Assembly: GCA_021186555.1 (NCBI GenBank)
Contig: JAJKFL010000014.1
Span: 31,926,033-31,990,032 of the forward strand
DNA length: 64,000 bases
Direction of reading: 5' to 3'
DNA from: Reticulitermes speratus
Taxonomy: Eukaryota; Arthropoda; Insecta; Blattodea; Rhinotermitidae
Positions within the stretch are counted from its first letter, which is position 1. The number at the start of each line of letters is the position of its first letter. Positions 26,096-39,281 of the stretch are shown here, piece after piece. The notes beneath the pieces are model-generated. The model did not search any database and was not told the DNA's origin. It worked only from the letters and a program-made list of their open reading frames with translations. The translations under genes and the position numbers were made by a program.

Positions 26096-27077
26096 CCCCC
26101 ATGCAGTTAGTGAAATTTATTTTATGGGAGTATAGTGAGTACGCGCAGAATTAAAGGCCCCTTTTTTTTATCGAAGAAACAAGTTCCGTCCGTTAAATCC
26201 CGACACCATTATGTCAAACCGTTTTATTTTATAACGTTGAAGGGCCATTATCGAAGAGAACTGGCCAGTATGTCAACACACGACCTTCCTTATATGCCCA
26301 CAGATGTTTTGAGAAGGTGGCAGGCCTGTTTACAATCTGCAGATCGGCACTTTGAGAATCTGTTGTAAGATGAACGGCAGCGGAAGAACGGACTCTTTTA
26401 AGTTCCAGGCGGATGCAGGCTTGGTATGCGATGAATCTCCCACGACAGCTGCCGTTCTGAGACAAAATATTAGGACGTGTCTCTTTGTTGTGAAATAAGC
26501 AAAATACTTCATATTTAATCCTGTGACAACCCATGATCACAACATTAGGTAACATCATGTACACAATAAGACGTGACAGAGCATAGCATCTTCAGCTGAA
26601 CATACTTTACAGCCTAGTGCATTCACATATCCTACATTAACTAAACACAAGGATTTCCTTGAAAAATGGCTCCATGCATCGCTCCACACTCGGACTGTTT
26701 GCGTGATGGCAAGCAGGGCAGCGATTGTCGCTATTGCAATTTGCCGTGAGCGGGGTCCATGCGTTTTAGTTGAATGCATTGCAGTTAATGCTGTGTTTTA
26801 ACTCTTCATTGTTAGAGAAGTGCTTGAAACAGTTTGCAGTTTCAGGTGTTGAATTATCTTTCTCAAAGAAAGGCACGTGTTCTCTAGCAATCACACAGGT
26901 GTTAAAAATTGTGGCACTATGTGTATTAATGTATCAGTGTGAATTTACGTCCTCAGAAAAAAGGAGCACAATAATCCTAGCTCCACTCATAACATACCAC
27001 ACACAATCAACATTATGTAATGACACTCATTTAATTATCGTGGAATATTATGCAGACCATTTACTCTTCTACTTATA

Positions 27078-27648
27078 CAGGGCATACACAAAAGAATGGT
27101 GCGGTTTCAAAAGTGAATAAAAAATTTATGTCTCACATTACACGGGTACAACATACACCGTCAGCGGCGGCAACTGTCCAAGTTTCTCATGCGCTACCAG
27201 CAGCTCGCTTCCCATGCTTACTGCGTGGCCGCGGGGCCAGTTTCCACAGCGCTGGATCGGACGTGCTGCTGCAAATGGAGACAAGAACCTTCTCCCTTGG
27301 CCACCCCGTTCGCCAGATCTTACACCGTGCGATTTCTTTCTTTGGGGGTTCGTTAAAGACAGCGTTTATGTACCACCATTGCCCACGTCCATCCATGAAA
27401 TTCGTGATCGGATAACGCATGCACTGCAGGCCATTACAGCGGACATGCTACACCGGGTCTGGGATGAGTTTGATTACCGTGTGGATGTGTATCGTGTGAC
27501 CCAGGGTGCACACATTGAAGGATTGTAATTACCAAATTAGAAACTTGGACAGTTACCGCCGCTGACGGTGTATGTTGTGCCCGTATAAGGTGAGAAATAA
27601 ATTTTTTATTCACTTTTGAAACCGCACCATTCTTTTGTGTATGCCCTG
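27078..27648 (+). mobile_element. Short mariner/Tc1-type element, copy 2
   Basis: This 571-bp copy is nearly identical to the one at 188-762 and has the same long inverted ends and TA duplications at 27076-27077 and 27649-27650. The transposase remnant is open from 27214 to 27528: LPWPPRSPDLTPCDFFLWGF is followed by VKDSVYVPPLPTS and a tail ending VTQGAHIEGL. Both copies share the same deletion, so they descend from one non-autonomous master element. Confidence 0.88.
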
Positions 27649-27918
27649 TAGTTTACGTAGCCACTGAGATGAAACCAAGCTCCATTACCAAACACAGCCA
27701 TTGCGGAATCTATTTATCCATTATACACCGTCTACAATTAGGCTACCAGTTTTTATAATTCAGTTTTGTTTCAAAACCTGCCTCACACAGTTTGTGAGCC
27801 ACAGTTGTCTTATCCTGATGCAAGTGCAGCAGTTATTTGCATTTCTTGGCAGTGACAGAGACACGCCTGTTTCCTCTGCAAGTGTGTCCAGAAATATCGT
27901 TGGAGATTTCACATTATA

Positions 27919-28218
27919 TTAACCGTGCATCATGATAACAAATCACAAGATTAAAACGAACATATGGACTGTATTTTCATACAAAGAGTCAATTGCCCCT
28001 ACATATGTTTCGGCTTCTTGAAGCCGAAACATATGTAGGGGCAAAATTTCACGTTGTATTCACCGTGCATCTTGATAACGAATTAAAAGTTTAAGAAACC
28101 AGTTGACTTACTTATAAGAATATAGTGCATATGTTGGTTTCTTAAACTTTTAATATATAGGGGCAATTGACTCTGTGTATGAAAATACAGTGCATATGTT
28201 GGTTTTAATCTTGTGATC
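27919..28218. repeat. Nested palindromes (about 300 bp)
   Basis: A perfect hairpin 'gcccctacatatgtttcggc / gccgaaacatatgtaggggc' (27988-28042) lies inside a longer, imperfect mirror. That mirror is made of 'cacaagattaaaacgaacat' against 'ttggttttaatcttgtg' and of 'gaaacc...ttaaaagtttaag' segments. Confidence 0.8.
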
Positions 28219-28499
28219 CTTGGAGATGTCCCTAGTCTAGGACAAATTTCGTCCAGTTTTTCCGCATATAACACGTGTCTTCTGTATGACCTCTTACTAC
28301 AAAAAATGGAACCTGTTACTTGAAGCTTTTTACGTAATTTTAAATTGTTTTCCTACCTGTATTTGGTACTTGTGGAAATTTTCATCTGAGTTTACGACGG
28401 CACTATTAGTAGCAAGTATATTTAACGTGTATACCATACATAAATCCGTATAGTGACTGCAGATGAGTCGCAGGAACCTCACAGTGTTTCTGATATACC

Positions 28500-28625
28500 A
28501 TAGGCGTCCAATTTCATGACATAGGGCCACAACCGTTACTGTGGGCTGGTTCGCGGGCCGCACGTGCAAAATCACAGTGATACATAATACAACCTGGCGG
28601 GCCACCGGTTGGAGACCCGTGTGAT
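28500..28625 (-). repeat. hAT-like end fragment (reverse copy)
   Basis: This is the partner of 20108-20285. Both frames around it translate as the same '-VRPANQ-' fragment by virtue of the repeat. Confidence 0.65.
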
Positions 28626-28639
28626 GTACAGTGTGGGAA

Positions 28640-31600
28640 ATTGCCGGCACATATGTTTTGTGTGCTGCATATGTGAGCTGATGGGAGGTGACTGTCAATT
28701 GGGGCATTAAAAGAATGGCACTATCAGATTGGGAATAAATCAGTGAGTAGGCCTACTTCAGATTTGATCACAGTCTGCTCACAGAGTCACATTAAAACCG
28801 ACCATTGTATACATAAATTCAAGCATAAATATTAATGTTCATGTGTTTATGAACGTAAAAGTTACTGTGATGTTATAAACACTGTATAACAGAACTATTT
28901 GTGAGCACTCGTGTAGGGCTAGAGTGACTTCGACATTTATTTTAGACAAATCAGTGACGTTTCCTACCACAATATCCTATTTCTGACAATTCAGATGTGG
29001 ACATTTTTCATGGGACCAAGTCAACAGAATACACTACTGGTATATGTAATGTATGGATAGCTATTCTGTTAGGTGGTGATAACGTCTTTTATGTTGGGTA
29101 ATTTATGTTTGAGAATGTTCACAAACAAGTAACTGAAATGTCAGCGGAAATGAATATAAACTACATATTCAGAATGTTAACCTGACACTGACAGTTGTTC
29201 GAATATCAATTATGAAAATGAATGGAATATGATCTAGCGTGCTTCACACTCGACAGTTTGTGCAAAACAAGGAAATGGCATATATTTCCTTCAGGGGAAA
29301 CAGCTGAAATGTCACTTGTGTATCAGTACTGGACTTTACAAACACAAACCTAGATATATATCAACTAATCAAAATAAATACCCATGATAACATATTAACA
29401 TAAGTTATCTGCACATATAAAGTAACGTAAATATTTGATAAGCAGGCTACCTATCATATGATTGTCCTGTAATTCTCAAAGCATTATGTTAATTTGTATG
29501 GTACTATAGGCATACATTACAGATTATGTATAAACTTAATGGTGTGTTTCATGACTTTATATTTAAATTTTTTGTGTCAAGAATCCATGCAAGATGGGGT
29601 CGATAATCAGTATGTATACCACTACTGTGTAACAGAAGCAGTGTTAATTGTTGCTGCTATCTTCAGCATTCTGTGTTGTTAAGCTGGTGTAGTAATTATA
29701 GAAAACTCACTTTTATTCCGTGGTAATTCATGGACCTGATACGTACAATGTCATATGAGGTTTTAGGCTATGTGTTACAAACATTATGCAGATGACATTT
29801 GGTAAAAATAGTATTGCTTAATTTACAGCAGCAAAAATGTTTATATGCAATTGGTTTCAAATTATGTTGGTAGGATATTGCTTATGAAGTGAATTTTTCG
29901 GGTTATCATAATATCATTCTCGATATATTTTCAGTAACCTCGCAGAAAAATTTTACACGAAGTTCAAGTTGTAATATCTGAAGTGAAGTAGTTTAAAGTT
30001 TTTCATGCACTCCTTGTCATTCAAAGCATCTTTGTGACTCCAACAAGTATAATAAAATTACTTGTTTTTAATTATATAAAAAAATGGATAAAATATTTTG
30101 GATCGTGTGATGAAGTGAAAGTTCTGCATCACTAGACCGATCATTGGATCAGACTTTTTGTATGTCTGTAAACTGAATAGCATTCTCGTTCTTAAATTGT
30201 ACTCGTTTATGAATAATTTTTGAGGCTCATATCATTCGCATATTTCATTGTGAAGGCAAAGAAATTAATACAAAACACTTAATTTTGTTTATTTTGACAC
30301 TGCCCGTGAAGTAATTTCAGATGGACAGGATGTCTGGGCTTGCATGTTGAAAAGGAAACCATTTAGAAAATATTGCGGCTTTTGTATCAGAAACTAGCAC
30401 ATGATTGGTGGGTGCAAATGAGACTCAAACATTGTATTACATTGTCATCAATAACATAAACTTTGACCTAAAACAATTCAGAGAATTAATCTGAAACAAC
30501 AGAAATCAGCTAAAGATTGTCTTATTCTGATAAACTTGTGTAAAAGAGTCAATGTGTGCTAGGTAAACCATGATTTTACGAGAACAGTTCTGGCAATAAT
30601 CGGACTGTTTGTTTGTGTATGACATTTTATAGAGTCCGTAGTACATTTTGCCTTCAAACATGGCGTACGGTCAGTGTCACGTTGTATTCTGTACCTAACC
30701 GGCAACATACTAATTAGAATCAACACCGTATGCGGGACCTTTCATACACACTGTTGCGTGTGACAACATTAAATGCGCAAACCCATATGCATTGTTCTCA
30801 GCTTAATAAGTTTACCAAGATCTGATTTTCCCGACTTCAGGGTTTTATTCTTAAGTAAAGTGTAATAAGGCTTTAATCAAGGCTGATAATTCCAGTAACA
30901 AATGTAGTTTAAATTCATAATACATCATGATGATTTGTTTTGTAACACATTGTTCTGGCTCTTTATTCTTTCTATGTTGAGATTCTCAGAAGAAATTTAT
31001 TTTTTATGTTCGTATTTTCATGGTACCTTCTAAATTCAGTTTCCTGGATTCCGCATGTAGCCAGCTTAGAATAACAAAAGAGAGCATCTCAGTTTCCTGT
31101 CTAATGATAAAGTCACATACCAAAAATGTACAGTAAACCCTCCTCTAATTCGGATTCCCCAACGTTGTGTCTATTATAAGCGTGCAAGAAATTATTTTAC
31201 GAACGCGGAACGTTTGATTGTTCGGATCTTCCAAACACACACTGTAGCAGCATTCGAAAATACCATTATTTTTTTTTAATTTGTAGGACGCTTAGCTTTT
31301 GCCTCTGAATTTGGGCAATTTGTACAGTCAACTTGGTTTGTTTCGTTCAGCATATCTATTTTCAGCTAAAGGGTCATCCCGTGATTTATTTTTTCCCACT
31401 TCCTTACACCCCCCCCCCCCCCCATTTACCTCTTCGTCTCACAAAACCGCACTTGCATAAATAAATATAATTCACTGTATTTATGATTTTGCTCTTTATT
31501 TACTTCGACTCTTAACGACAGCTTTCCGTTATCCCCGTTAGTCCCATATGGTATTAAGTGCGCCCAAAGCTGATTCACGGAATTCGCGGCTCGAGGAACG

Positions 31601-32260
31601 TCTGCCTCGTGTAGGATGAGAGTCTCCTGCAGACCCACCTCTTTCAAATTAACATACCGCATTAATATGATGTACAATGTTAACAAACACATAAGGACTT
31701 GACCCCTTATTCCCGCACGACAAAGCTATGTGTAAAAAGTTTACCTGCGTTTCAGAAATTGATAAGATTATTTATTTTGGACCTCGTGGCTTAAATACTT
31801 TATTAGTTCTTCATACGCAGCATTTTCTGCTCGGAACAAAACGTTAATCCTTTCCGTGTCATTTGTTCTAACTTATAAATTAACTTATAAACTTATAACT
31901 AACTTATAAATTAAATTTACCAAAGCTAAAACTGGCTGGAGTAAAGTAACGAGAGATTGCAGAACACATTGTTCTATATTGGTCTCTTACAAATGAAAGT
32001 ATATAAGGAAGAGTACCTGGTTTGAACAATATATATCTCATTTCTAAAACGAGACTGCGTAATGCATGTCCCACATAGGCATAGCCATCAAAATTAATTT
32101 CAAGACTTGCGCCGAAAATTTAAAGGAGATTGCATGCAAAGTCTGTGCCACCATTCATCTTGGGACGTGTCAGAACAGTTTACTTGCTTAAGAGCATGGA
32201 CTCTACCATGTTTGCTGTGCCAAATGAGTGTTCTTTTCTTTGAAATATGACAGTTGTACG
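28640..32260. other. No gene or repeat seen (3.6 kb)
   Basis: AT-rich, with frames of at most 88 codons that lack family motifs. This is the longest stretch without recognisable repeats. Confidence 0.6.
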
Positions 32261-32271
32261 TTAACTGTATC

Positions 32272-32512
32272 CAGTGGCGTAGCTAGGTTTTTGACTCCCG
32301 GGGCGAGCAATAACAATGGACGCCCCTGACAGAAATTACGAACCTTGAAAAAGTCACAATTATTTATTTAATTTCTTTTTATTTGTCTCAGTAATTTAAA
32401 ATTTTTTTGATTCGCAGAAAATCATTTTTCATTTAAATATTCATTCTTCTGCCACTTGGACCCTGCTGCCCGGGGCAGCCGCACCACTCGCCCCACCCTA
32501 GCTACGCCCCGG
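32272..32512. mobile_element. hAT-type MITE with 8-bp duplication
   Basis: The 241-bp element starts cagtggcgtagctagg and ends with the inverse cctagctacgccccgg. It is flanked by perfect 8-bp copies of actgtatc (32264-32271 and 32513-32520), the length made by hAT transposases. There is no coding capacity. Confidence 0.88.
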
Positions 32513-32524
32513 ACTGTATCACAT

Positions 32525-33940
32525 TTCTTGTAATGTATTGCGTACTTTTGCTGGATGATCGATTAAACTTATTCTGCATATTTTGTTCAGAAACCTAACA
32601 ACCCTAAGTCCCAACTCAGTCCCAAGCGGAAGATAAGGCTATTCACATGCTTAGGCCAAAGCACCATGCTGTAAAGATGTCTAAAGTGCGCCCAAATTGT
32701 TCATCCTTTTACTCATGCTCGTGCTCCCTCTACTGTGTCCGTAAGTGTGGACGCTTTCATGAGCCTGGGCCCAAATACTATTATCAACCGCAGCCCTAGG
32801 CCTTGGGGCTTGCCGCAGATCTGGTGCTTTAAAATAATCGTGAGAAGGCCTACTACGTTTTACGTACGTCAATCCACTGAACAAGCAGTTTGTACAAAGC
32901 CGGCAACAAACACTGCGAATACCTGATACACGAGCGCGAGTAGTCTGGAGTCACCTGTACAAGCATCGAGATAAATTTACACCTATTCTCAATGTATAAG
33001 TTAATGTTCATGCTTCAGTCTTGGTTGTTTTATTAAAGACTGTCTTTTGTACTGGTTGGGTGAGGGGTTGTGCTGGGCCCAAATAAACACTTCGGCGGGA
33101 ATCGAAACCCGACAGCTTATTGTTTAGCCACTGCTTTACTGACTGAGCAATTACAATTTCACTCATATTTGAACTGTTACTTTAATTCCAGGAAACCGCT
33201 GGGACAGGACATGTATGTGACGGGGACCTCATCGGGAATTAATGCCGGCCGTTGATCGACAGTGTTTATTGACTCGTAGAGAACTGTTCAAACAGATGTG
33301 TGTGATTCAGAGCTCTCTGGAGCATTCCCAACTCACACGCCCATATAATGCAATTAATGCTGCTTAATAAGGCATTACATATCATTTAATTTGTCCCACG
33401 AGCAGGGATTCCGCAACAAGTGGGCTCTTGACTCGCTCGTTGTGCTGTACGCTTCTGATTCTTTTATAGCGTAGCAGCGCTCCAGATTAAAAATGGTCGT
33501 ATTGTTGCACCTAATTTAGGGTCCTTTGTTCTGTGACACTACAATCTTGTAGGTGGATACCTACTTTACGTAGAAACATACATCATCCATTTTCATGGTC
33601 TAAGTGACCTACGACATCGTGTCACGACCCAGAACACCCGCCGTCTTTTAAATTCCAAATGTTACTCGCTGCTTTTCTATTTACTAAACATAGTTCATCG
33701 TTTTAATTTTTATTGGTATTGGACAAATGACGTGTTTTTCACACGTAAAATTAAGACCAATATAATACATACGCCTACACTGGCAGCCAAACTGTACTAT
33801 CTTCTTTTATTTTCATTCCCTTTTCACAGCTAGTGATCATCAAACGTTTGTAAAATGTAATATATTCCACTTGTATTATTTTGGAACAATAATTATCATT
33901 AATTCATTTTGCTTGCTTACAGTCACAAATAATGACTTTG
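32525..33940. other. No gene seen
   Basis: Noncoding. A tRNA-like patch near 33090-33150 ('cgggaatcgaaacccgacag') could be a SINE head in reverse, too short to call. Confidence 0.5.
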
Positions 33941-33944
33941 ATTT

Positions 33945-34203
33945 TTTTCCAATGGCGCAACAGCCCCTAGTGGGTCAGGGCCTTCCCATTATCTAGGCTT
34001 CACAATCACACTTTTACACGCCACACTCGGTAGGACTGCTCTGGACGAGTGATCAGACCAACGCAGAGGCCTCTACCTGACAACACACAACACTCACTAG
34101 AGACAGACATCCATGTCCTTGACGGAATTCGAACCCACAATCCCAGCAAGCGAACGGCCGCAGACCCACGCCGTAGACCGCGCAGCCAATGGGATCGGCA
34201 ATG
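33945..34203 (-). mobile_element. SINE family B copy (reverse)
   Basis: Poly-T (33942-33950) and 'ccaatggcgcaacagcccct' open it, and it ends 'gcgcagccaatgggatcggca'. An imperfect target duplication (aatgactttgatt / aatgagtttgactt) flanks it. Confidence 0.85.
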
Positions 34204-34749
34204 AGTTTGACTTACAAACCCAAAATGTACCTGTATGTGTGTACGAGGGGTGATGACAACGTGGCTTGCGCACGCCTCTGGTGCGGCTTGCGAAAGTTTC
34301 CTGTTAATAAATAACACTGCTCAACAAGGATTTGTTTATGTTAATTTTTTCACGACTTCTGATTAAAATGTGCCTGCTGAACACATATCTAACATTGGTT
34401 TTCCTTTAGTTTCGATATTTCAAGAGATATTTTGCATTTTAGGTTTTTAAGAAAACCGCCACCACCAAAAGCTTGCTCTTCTTAGTTAGTGTTCCAGCTG
34501 CTATATGTCACATGAATACAGGCTTGTCTTCTTCCTTCAAGATTAACAGACTTCGATATATGGATTTCAGGCTCCATCATCGATATTTTCACACAAAGGA
34601 CTGTGTACTGAATGTTAGCTGCAGTCGCGTGATTTCGGTACTTCTTCAGTGTTTTTCATTTTAAAGCAAGAATATCAAAGGGAAGAGGTTGTAAACTTAC
34701 AGTCGATTGTTTTTGTTATGTTTGTGGTTTCTATATAAGCCCAAAGCAG

Positions 34750-35604
34750 GTGAATCATAACATTGTGCCTGGGACGAAGTTCTGCACATTGTACAAAGCA
34801 TACTTCGGAGTCCTGTCGGAGACCAGGATAAATTTTGGGCTCCCCATGTGTGTCGTGGTAGCTGCCGATCTACCTTAGAAGGATAGCTGCGTGGGACTAG
34901 AAAGTGTATGCCATTTGCTATACCTCGAATTTGGAGAGAGCCTACAAGCCACCATATTGATTGTTACTTTTGTATGATTGACATAACAAAGTACAAAAAT
35001 TCCAGGTATGTACAATGTAATCCACAAGGCTTTAGTTACAAGACAGAACATCTTGCTGCCACCCTCCACATTAAACTGGGACTACTCAAGCAGATTGTTA
35101 AGGTTTGGATCCTAATTCTGCTGCTCTGCATCACATTAGAAAAGTATTTCCTCGTTTGGCTGATGCAAACGTGAAAGGTGGCATATTTACTGGACCACAG
35201 ATTCGTGTGATGCTTGCATCTCGAGATCTTGAACAATGATTGTTGTTGAAAGGAATGCTTGGGAGGCCTTCAGAATAGTGGCGACATATTTTCTTGGCAA
35301 GAATAAGTGCGAAAATTATGAAGAAATAGTGGAATCTTTGATTCAACATTATGAAGTACTAGGCTATAGAATGTCAGTAAAACTGCATTACTTGCATTCG
35401 AATCTTGAATTTTTTAGACCAAATCTAGGAGATGTTAGTGAAGAACATGGTGAACGCTTCCATCAAGATATTGAAGCTAGTGACAAAAGATACCAGGGAC
35501 GATGGGGTGCTGCTATGATGGATGATTACATCTGCGGTTTGGTTCGTGCTGATGAGTTGTCTCCTCATAAGCGAAGAAGCACATCTACTGTACATTTTTA
35601 AATG
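34750..35604 (+). pseudogene. Broken copy of an arthropod repeat-associated protein
   Basis: Pieces in consecutive frames read FAIPRIWREPTSHHIDCYFC (34910-34970), LAATLHIKLGLLKQIVK (35050-35100) and a long end 35236-35601. The end includes ENYEEIVESLIQHYEVLGYR, LHYLHSNLEFF, then LGDVSEEHGERFHQDIEA and YQGRWGAAMMDDYI. I know this motif series from an uncharacterised, high-copy protein family seen in many arthropod gene sets. Stops and frame changes between the blocks show this copy is dead. Function unknown; probably spread by a transposon or retrocopying. Confidence 0.75.
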
Positions 35605-35619
35605 ATTGGTAATGCAAGA

Positions 35620-36890
35620 TCAATGTAAATATGTCATGTATTAATGTATATCCATGTGGTTTCTACAGATTTTGTATCACTGGCTTGTTTTGTGAGTATT
35701 GTGAAGACTAACAATAATGTGTACTACATTATTAATAAATTAAGATTTATGTATGTAATGTGGAGTGTTGACATTACAGGAAAATGAATGTTATATTCGC
35801 GATCAGCATCATAGAATGAAGTAACAAACACAAAAAATTGGATAAACAAGCAGTCAGTCAAATTTTGTTGCCTAGTGTAATCGGGTAGTGCACATGCACA
35901 GAAGGCTGAAAGTGAAAGGTGTCCTAAAATATTTTCTCAAGAAAGGAGATTCGTGTGTACCTAAAACTGACCTATTTTATTAGGATGAACAGAAGTAGGA
36001 AGCCATGAGGTAAGGAAAAATATTTTATTAATACTTGGTTCTTGCGTAAGTTGCCTACTAAAGTACGGCTTCCAAATTTCGTCTAGCTCGTCACCCCTGA
36101 TATATACAGTATTCTCGTAACGTAAAATTTCAGTTGTAAGTGGCTTCTACAAAAGAGGCAAGTTACTATGTTTGTTACACAGGATGTCTCTTATGTGTTG
36201 TCCTGAGCACCGTAGCTGTTGCGGGCTGTGACGACGGATGCAGGGTTTTTATGCGATATACCTGCCGTGATCGGTGTGGCGATATGTGAAGAGACATCTT
36301 TAACATTACGCGTTCCTATCAGTTTTATGAGAAACCTTACAGGTAATTGGATCTGGGTAGATTTTCTTAGGGTTTGATAACACAACAAATAACAAAAATG
36401 TGCGAAAGAGTATGGTGGCAGGAATGTGAAGGAATAATTATAGTGTGAGATTTACGAAGCACTTGTTGGAAGGAAACTCGAATAACTTTCTGGCTGAAGA
36501 TAAAACAGAAAGTGGTATGTAAATTTTATTTTTTCATGTACTTGCAGTTGTTATTATTGCATGTTATTATATTAAACTACTGAAGTATAACTAGAAGTCG
36601 ACTGCAGTTTCGTGACTGTAAAGAAAAGGTAGGCGCGCTTATCGGGGCCGCTCCTGATGTTTCCACTCGACTGAACACGGTCAGTTTATATGCTGAGAGA
36701 AACGTATGAAACCTCAAATATTGGAAAATGAACAGTCCATACTGTCCCCACCGTTGACATTCACGAAACTGTGTTCGAGATCTAGGGAAATGCTGAAAAG
36801 GATATTGAGGTCACTCTTAAAAATGTAAAGGAATATTTGTAGCAATGGACAACATTGGTTAGAGATTGTCGACACTCACAGGGACGGAGT
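35620..36890. other. No gene seen
   Basis: AT-rich spacer between the repeat-associated pseudogene and the Harbinger remnant. Confidence 0.55.
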
Positions 36891-36899
36891 GTCATGTTC

Positions 36900-37560
36900 T
36901 TCTGTACTGTAGGGATTTGGCCCTTGGGTCGATTTAAAATGGTTGGCCATATACTCTCTTACATCAGCGCTTCTGACGCTGTCTCTAGTACCAAAAGTTC
37001 AAACACTTTCTTGAAGATATTCGCACAGAGTATCAGCAAAATGAATCCCATCATTTTCCTGCGCGGAATTGTGAAGAAGGTGGCAAACTTTAATGATGCT
37101 GTTACAAAATCCGGTTTTACGTCTAATGGCCTATGAAATATTCTCTGCTTAGCCAGAATACCAAAAGTACGTTCTACCATCCTTCATGCTCCTGATAACC
37201 TATGGTTTTATACACGCTTAATAATGTGTTAAATTTGTGTTGAATATGACCGTGACACGTGGTCTGATAAAGCGAAAACTTCGAAACCAACAAGAACAAA
37301 TGATATGCAGATTCCTTCGACATCTTGTTTATAAGTATAGGATCTGCAACATCCACTTTATTCCTCTCTAGTAATTTTCCAGATGCCGAATTTTTAAATA
37401 CATAACAGTCCCTCCAGAAACCGTAACACCCAATTCCTATTGATATGACAGAGCAGTAGGCCTGTGCGTGTGCCACAAGCATGAGGACCGTTGAGAAGAT
37501 CTTGTACTTACAAATTCGAGTTACGCTCTTATTTGGTTTGTTATCCCAGTAATAGGCCCC
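36900..37560 (-). pseudogene. PIF/Harbinger transposase remnant (HARBI1-like)
   Basis: Minus-strand fragments give, in order, KIFSTVLMLVAHAQAYCSV and ISIGIGCYG (catalytic area), then VFKNSASGKLLERNKVDV. After a frame change, VERTFGILAKQRIFHRPLDV (37180-37110) follows. The last is the E-region of Harbinger DDE transposases (usual form R-x-x-V-E-x-x-F-G-x-L). The first catalytic Asp position reads His here and several stops intervene, so it is inactive. Confidence 0.75.
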
Positions 37561-37639
37561 TAAACTCAAACTCAGCAATCTCCGTACGTTTTTATTATCC
37601 GAATGAAAAAAAAATTAAAGAATGTCTTTAGTTGTTAAT

Positions 37640-37780
37640 TACCACGATGTCAGGATAGCTACTTGCTGAAATTTATTGGATACAGGCTGGTTGACCGAGG
37701 TTCGATTCCGGACAAGAAGTCCTCTTTTTGATAATACGTCCAGACTGGATCTGTGGTACATGCAACCTTCTACCCAGTAC
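37640..37780 (+). mobile_element. SINE-like tRNA head fragment
   Basis: 'caggatagctacttgctgaa' and 'accgaggttcgattccggac' are A- and B-box-like, followed by 'ttttgataatacgtccagac'. The body is diverged. 37780-38085 shows nothing further. Confidence 0.5.
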
Positions 37781-38086
37781 CCTTCGTACTGATAAGTAGT
37801 GGCAGTGGGGGTGGAACTGTTTGATTCAAGGAGATCACGCAGCAATGTCTTTCGTATAAACGCCGAAATACCTGTGTAACAGATACCGACAACTGCCGTC
37901 TTATACACTTGTACTCTTTATACACCTAATTTTCTTAACTTCGTTTCTTTTACATGATGGGCGTGTATAGGAAGGTAGAGTGAACTGGGTCAGCTGTTGA
38001 ATCAGGTAAGTTTCACAAACCTCTTCCTGTACATAAATGTGGATGCACTGAAGTTGGTACTACTGTCAGTGGTAAAGAATAGAACT

Positions 38087-38343
38087 TTTTTTTCCATGGC
38101 GCAACAGCCCCTAGTGGGCTAGGGCCTCGTCATTATCGAGGCTTCACGATCACACTCAGACACACCACACTCGGTAGGACTCCTCTGGACGAGTGATCAG
38201 CCCGACGAAGAGACCTCTACCTGATAACACAACACTAACGAGAGACAGACGTCCATGTCCTTGGCGGGATTCGAACCCACAATCCCAGCAAGCGAACGGC
38301 CGCAGACCCATGCCCTAGACGGCGCGGCCATTGGGATCGGCAA
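38087..38343 (-). mobile_element. SINE family B copy (reverse)
   Basis: The layout is the same as 33945-34203, with poly-T at the start and the tRNA-like head at the right end (gcggccattgggatcggca). Flanks aagaatagaactt and aaggaatagaactt form a target duplication with one base difference. Confidence 0.88.
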
Positions 38344-38889
38344 GGAATAGAACTTACCACCAGCAGCTGTATTTGGCGGTTGTTAATGCATGAAATTTGT
38401 AGCTGCAATTAATGGAAGAAAACAGCTGTGCGTAAGAAAGCCGGAAAAAATACTGTACTGTAGTTACGTACTACTACAGAGTGATTGAAGAGAAAGTGGG
38501 GGAATGCCGATCACTTAAGCAGGAGTGGCTTCGCAGGATGACGTATAGAAATAGCGGAAAAGGCAGAAACGTAAATTCGTTACGAAAGTATTTGGCTACG
38601 AACTTCAGTGGTAAAAATTACTATAGTATTAAGCCTTACACATAAAAACGGCCCCTCAAATGTTTTCTGCATTTGGTCATATTTCTTCCGAATATAGGTA
38701 ATCTCGGTCACGTGTTATAAATCATGGGTCACGTGTGATTAAGGTTCCGTTTGGTTAACAAAAATAGTCACAAACATAACTTTTAGCCGAGTTATACCTG
38801 CTGCAGACATCATGGTTCCAACCAGACCATAAAGTGCACCTCTAACCCATGTAAGTTTGGTGTCTAGCCCTTGGTCAGCATATAAAATG

Positions 38890-39050
38890 CAAATGTCATC
38901 ATCATCATCGTCACGATCTGTGAAGTGTTAGGTGCAGTGTCTGTTCTTTATCCCTCAATGTGAAGCTTGTCCTTCCATGTCTTCATCTGGCGTCCTATGC
39001 TTCTCTTCCTCTTTGGCCTATATTTCAGTGCCTGTTTGGGTATCCTAAAA
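38890..39050 (-). mobile_element. LINE ORF2 tail fragment (reverse)
   Basis: The minus-strand reading contains PKRKRSIGRQMKTWKDKLHI, like the tail of LINE ORF2, followed by a cat/atg trinucleotide run (38897-38914). It is truncated at both ends. Confidence 0.55.
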
Positions 39051-39281
39051 TGCAAATTTCCTTGCACAAAATAACTGGTTCAGTGTCCTCGAACACAAAA
39101 TCACCCTAATTCCAGCAACTTGTGATCGGATTTACCCCAAACCGACATGATGAGGATTAGACAAGGCCACGTTTTTATATTCACCTGTTACGTTTCAATA
39201 TGGTGCTGTGCGTTCACTACGTATCATATATTTATTTGCCTCATCTAAATATCCATATAACACAGAGCTAAAAAGCGTTAC

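Noticed and set aside
26135..26368. 77-codon frame ending QSADRHFENLL
   Set aside because: Vaguely like a transposon protein tail but too short and without catalytic motifs to assign.
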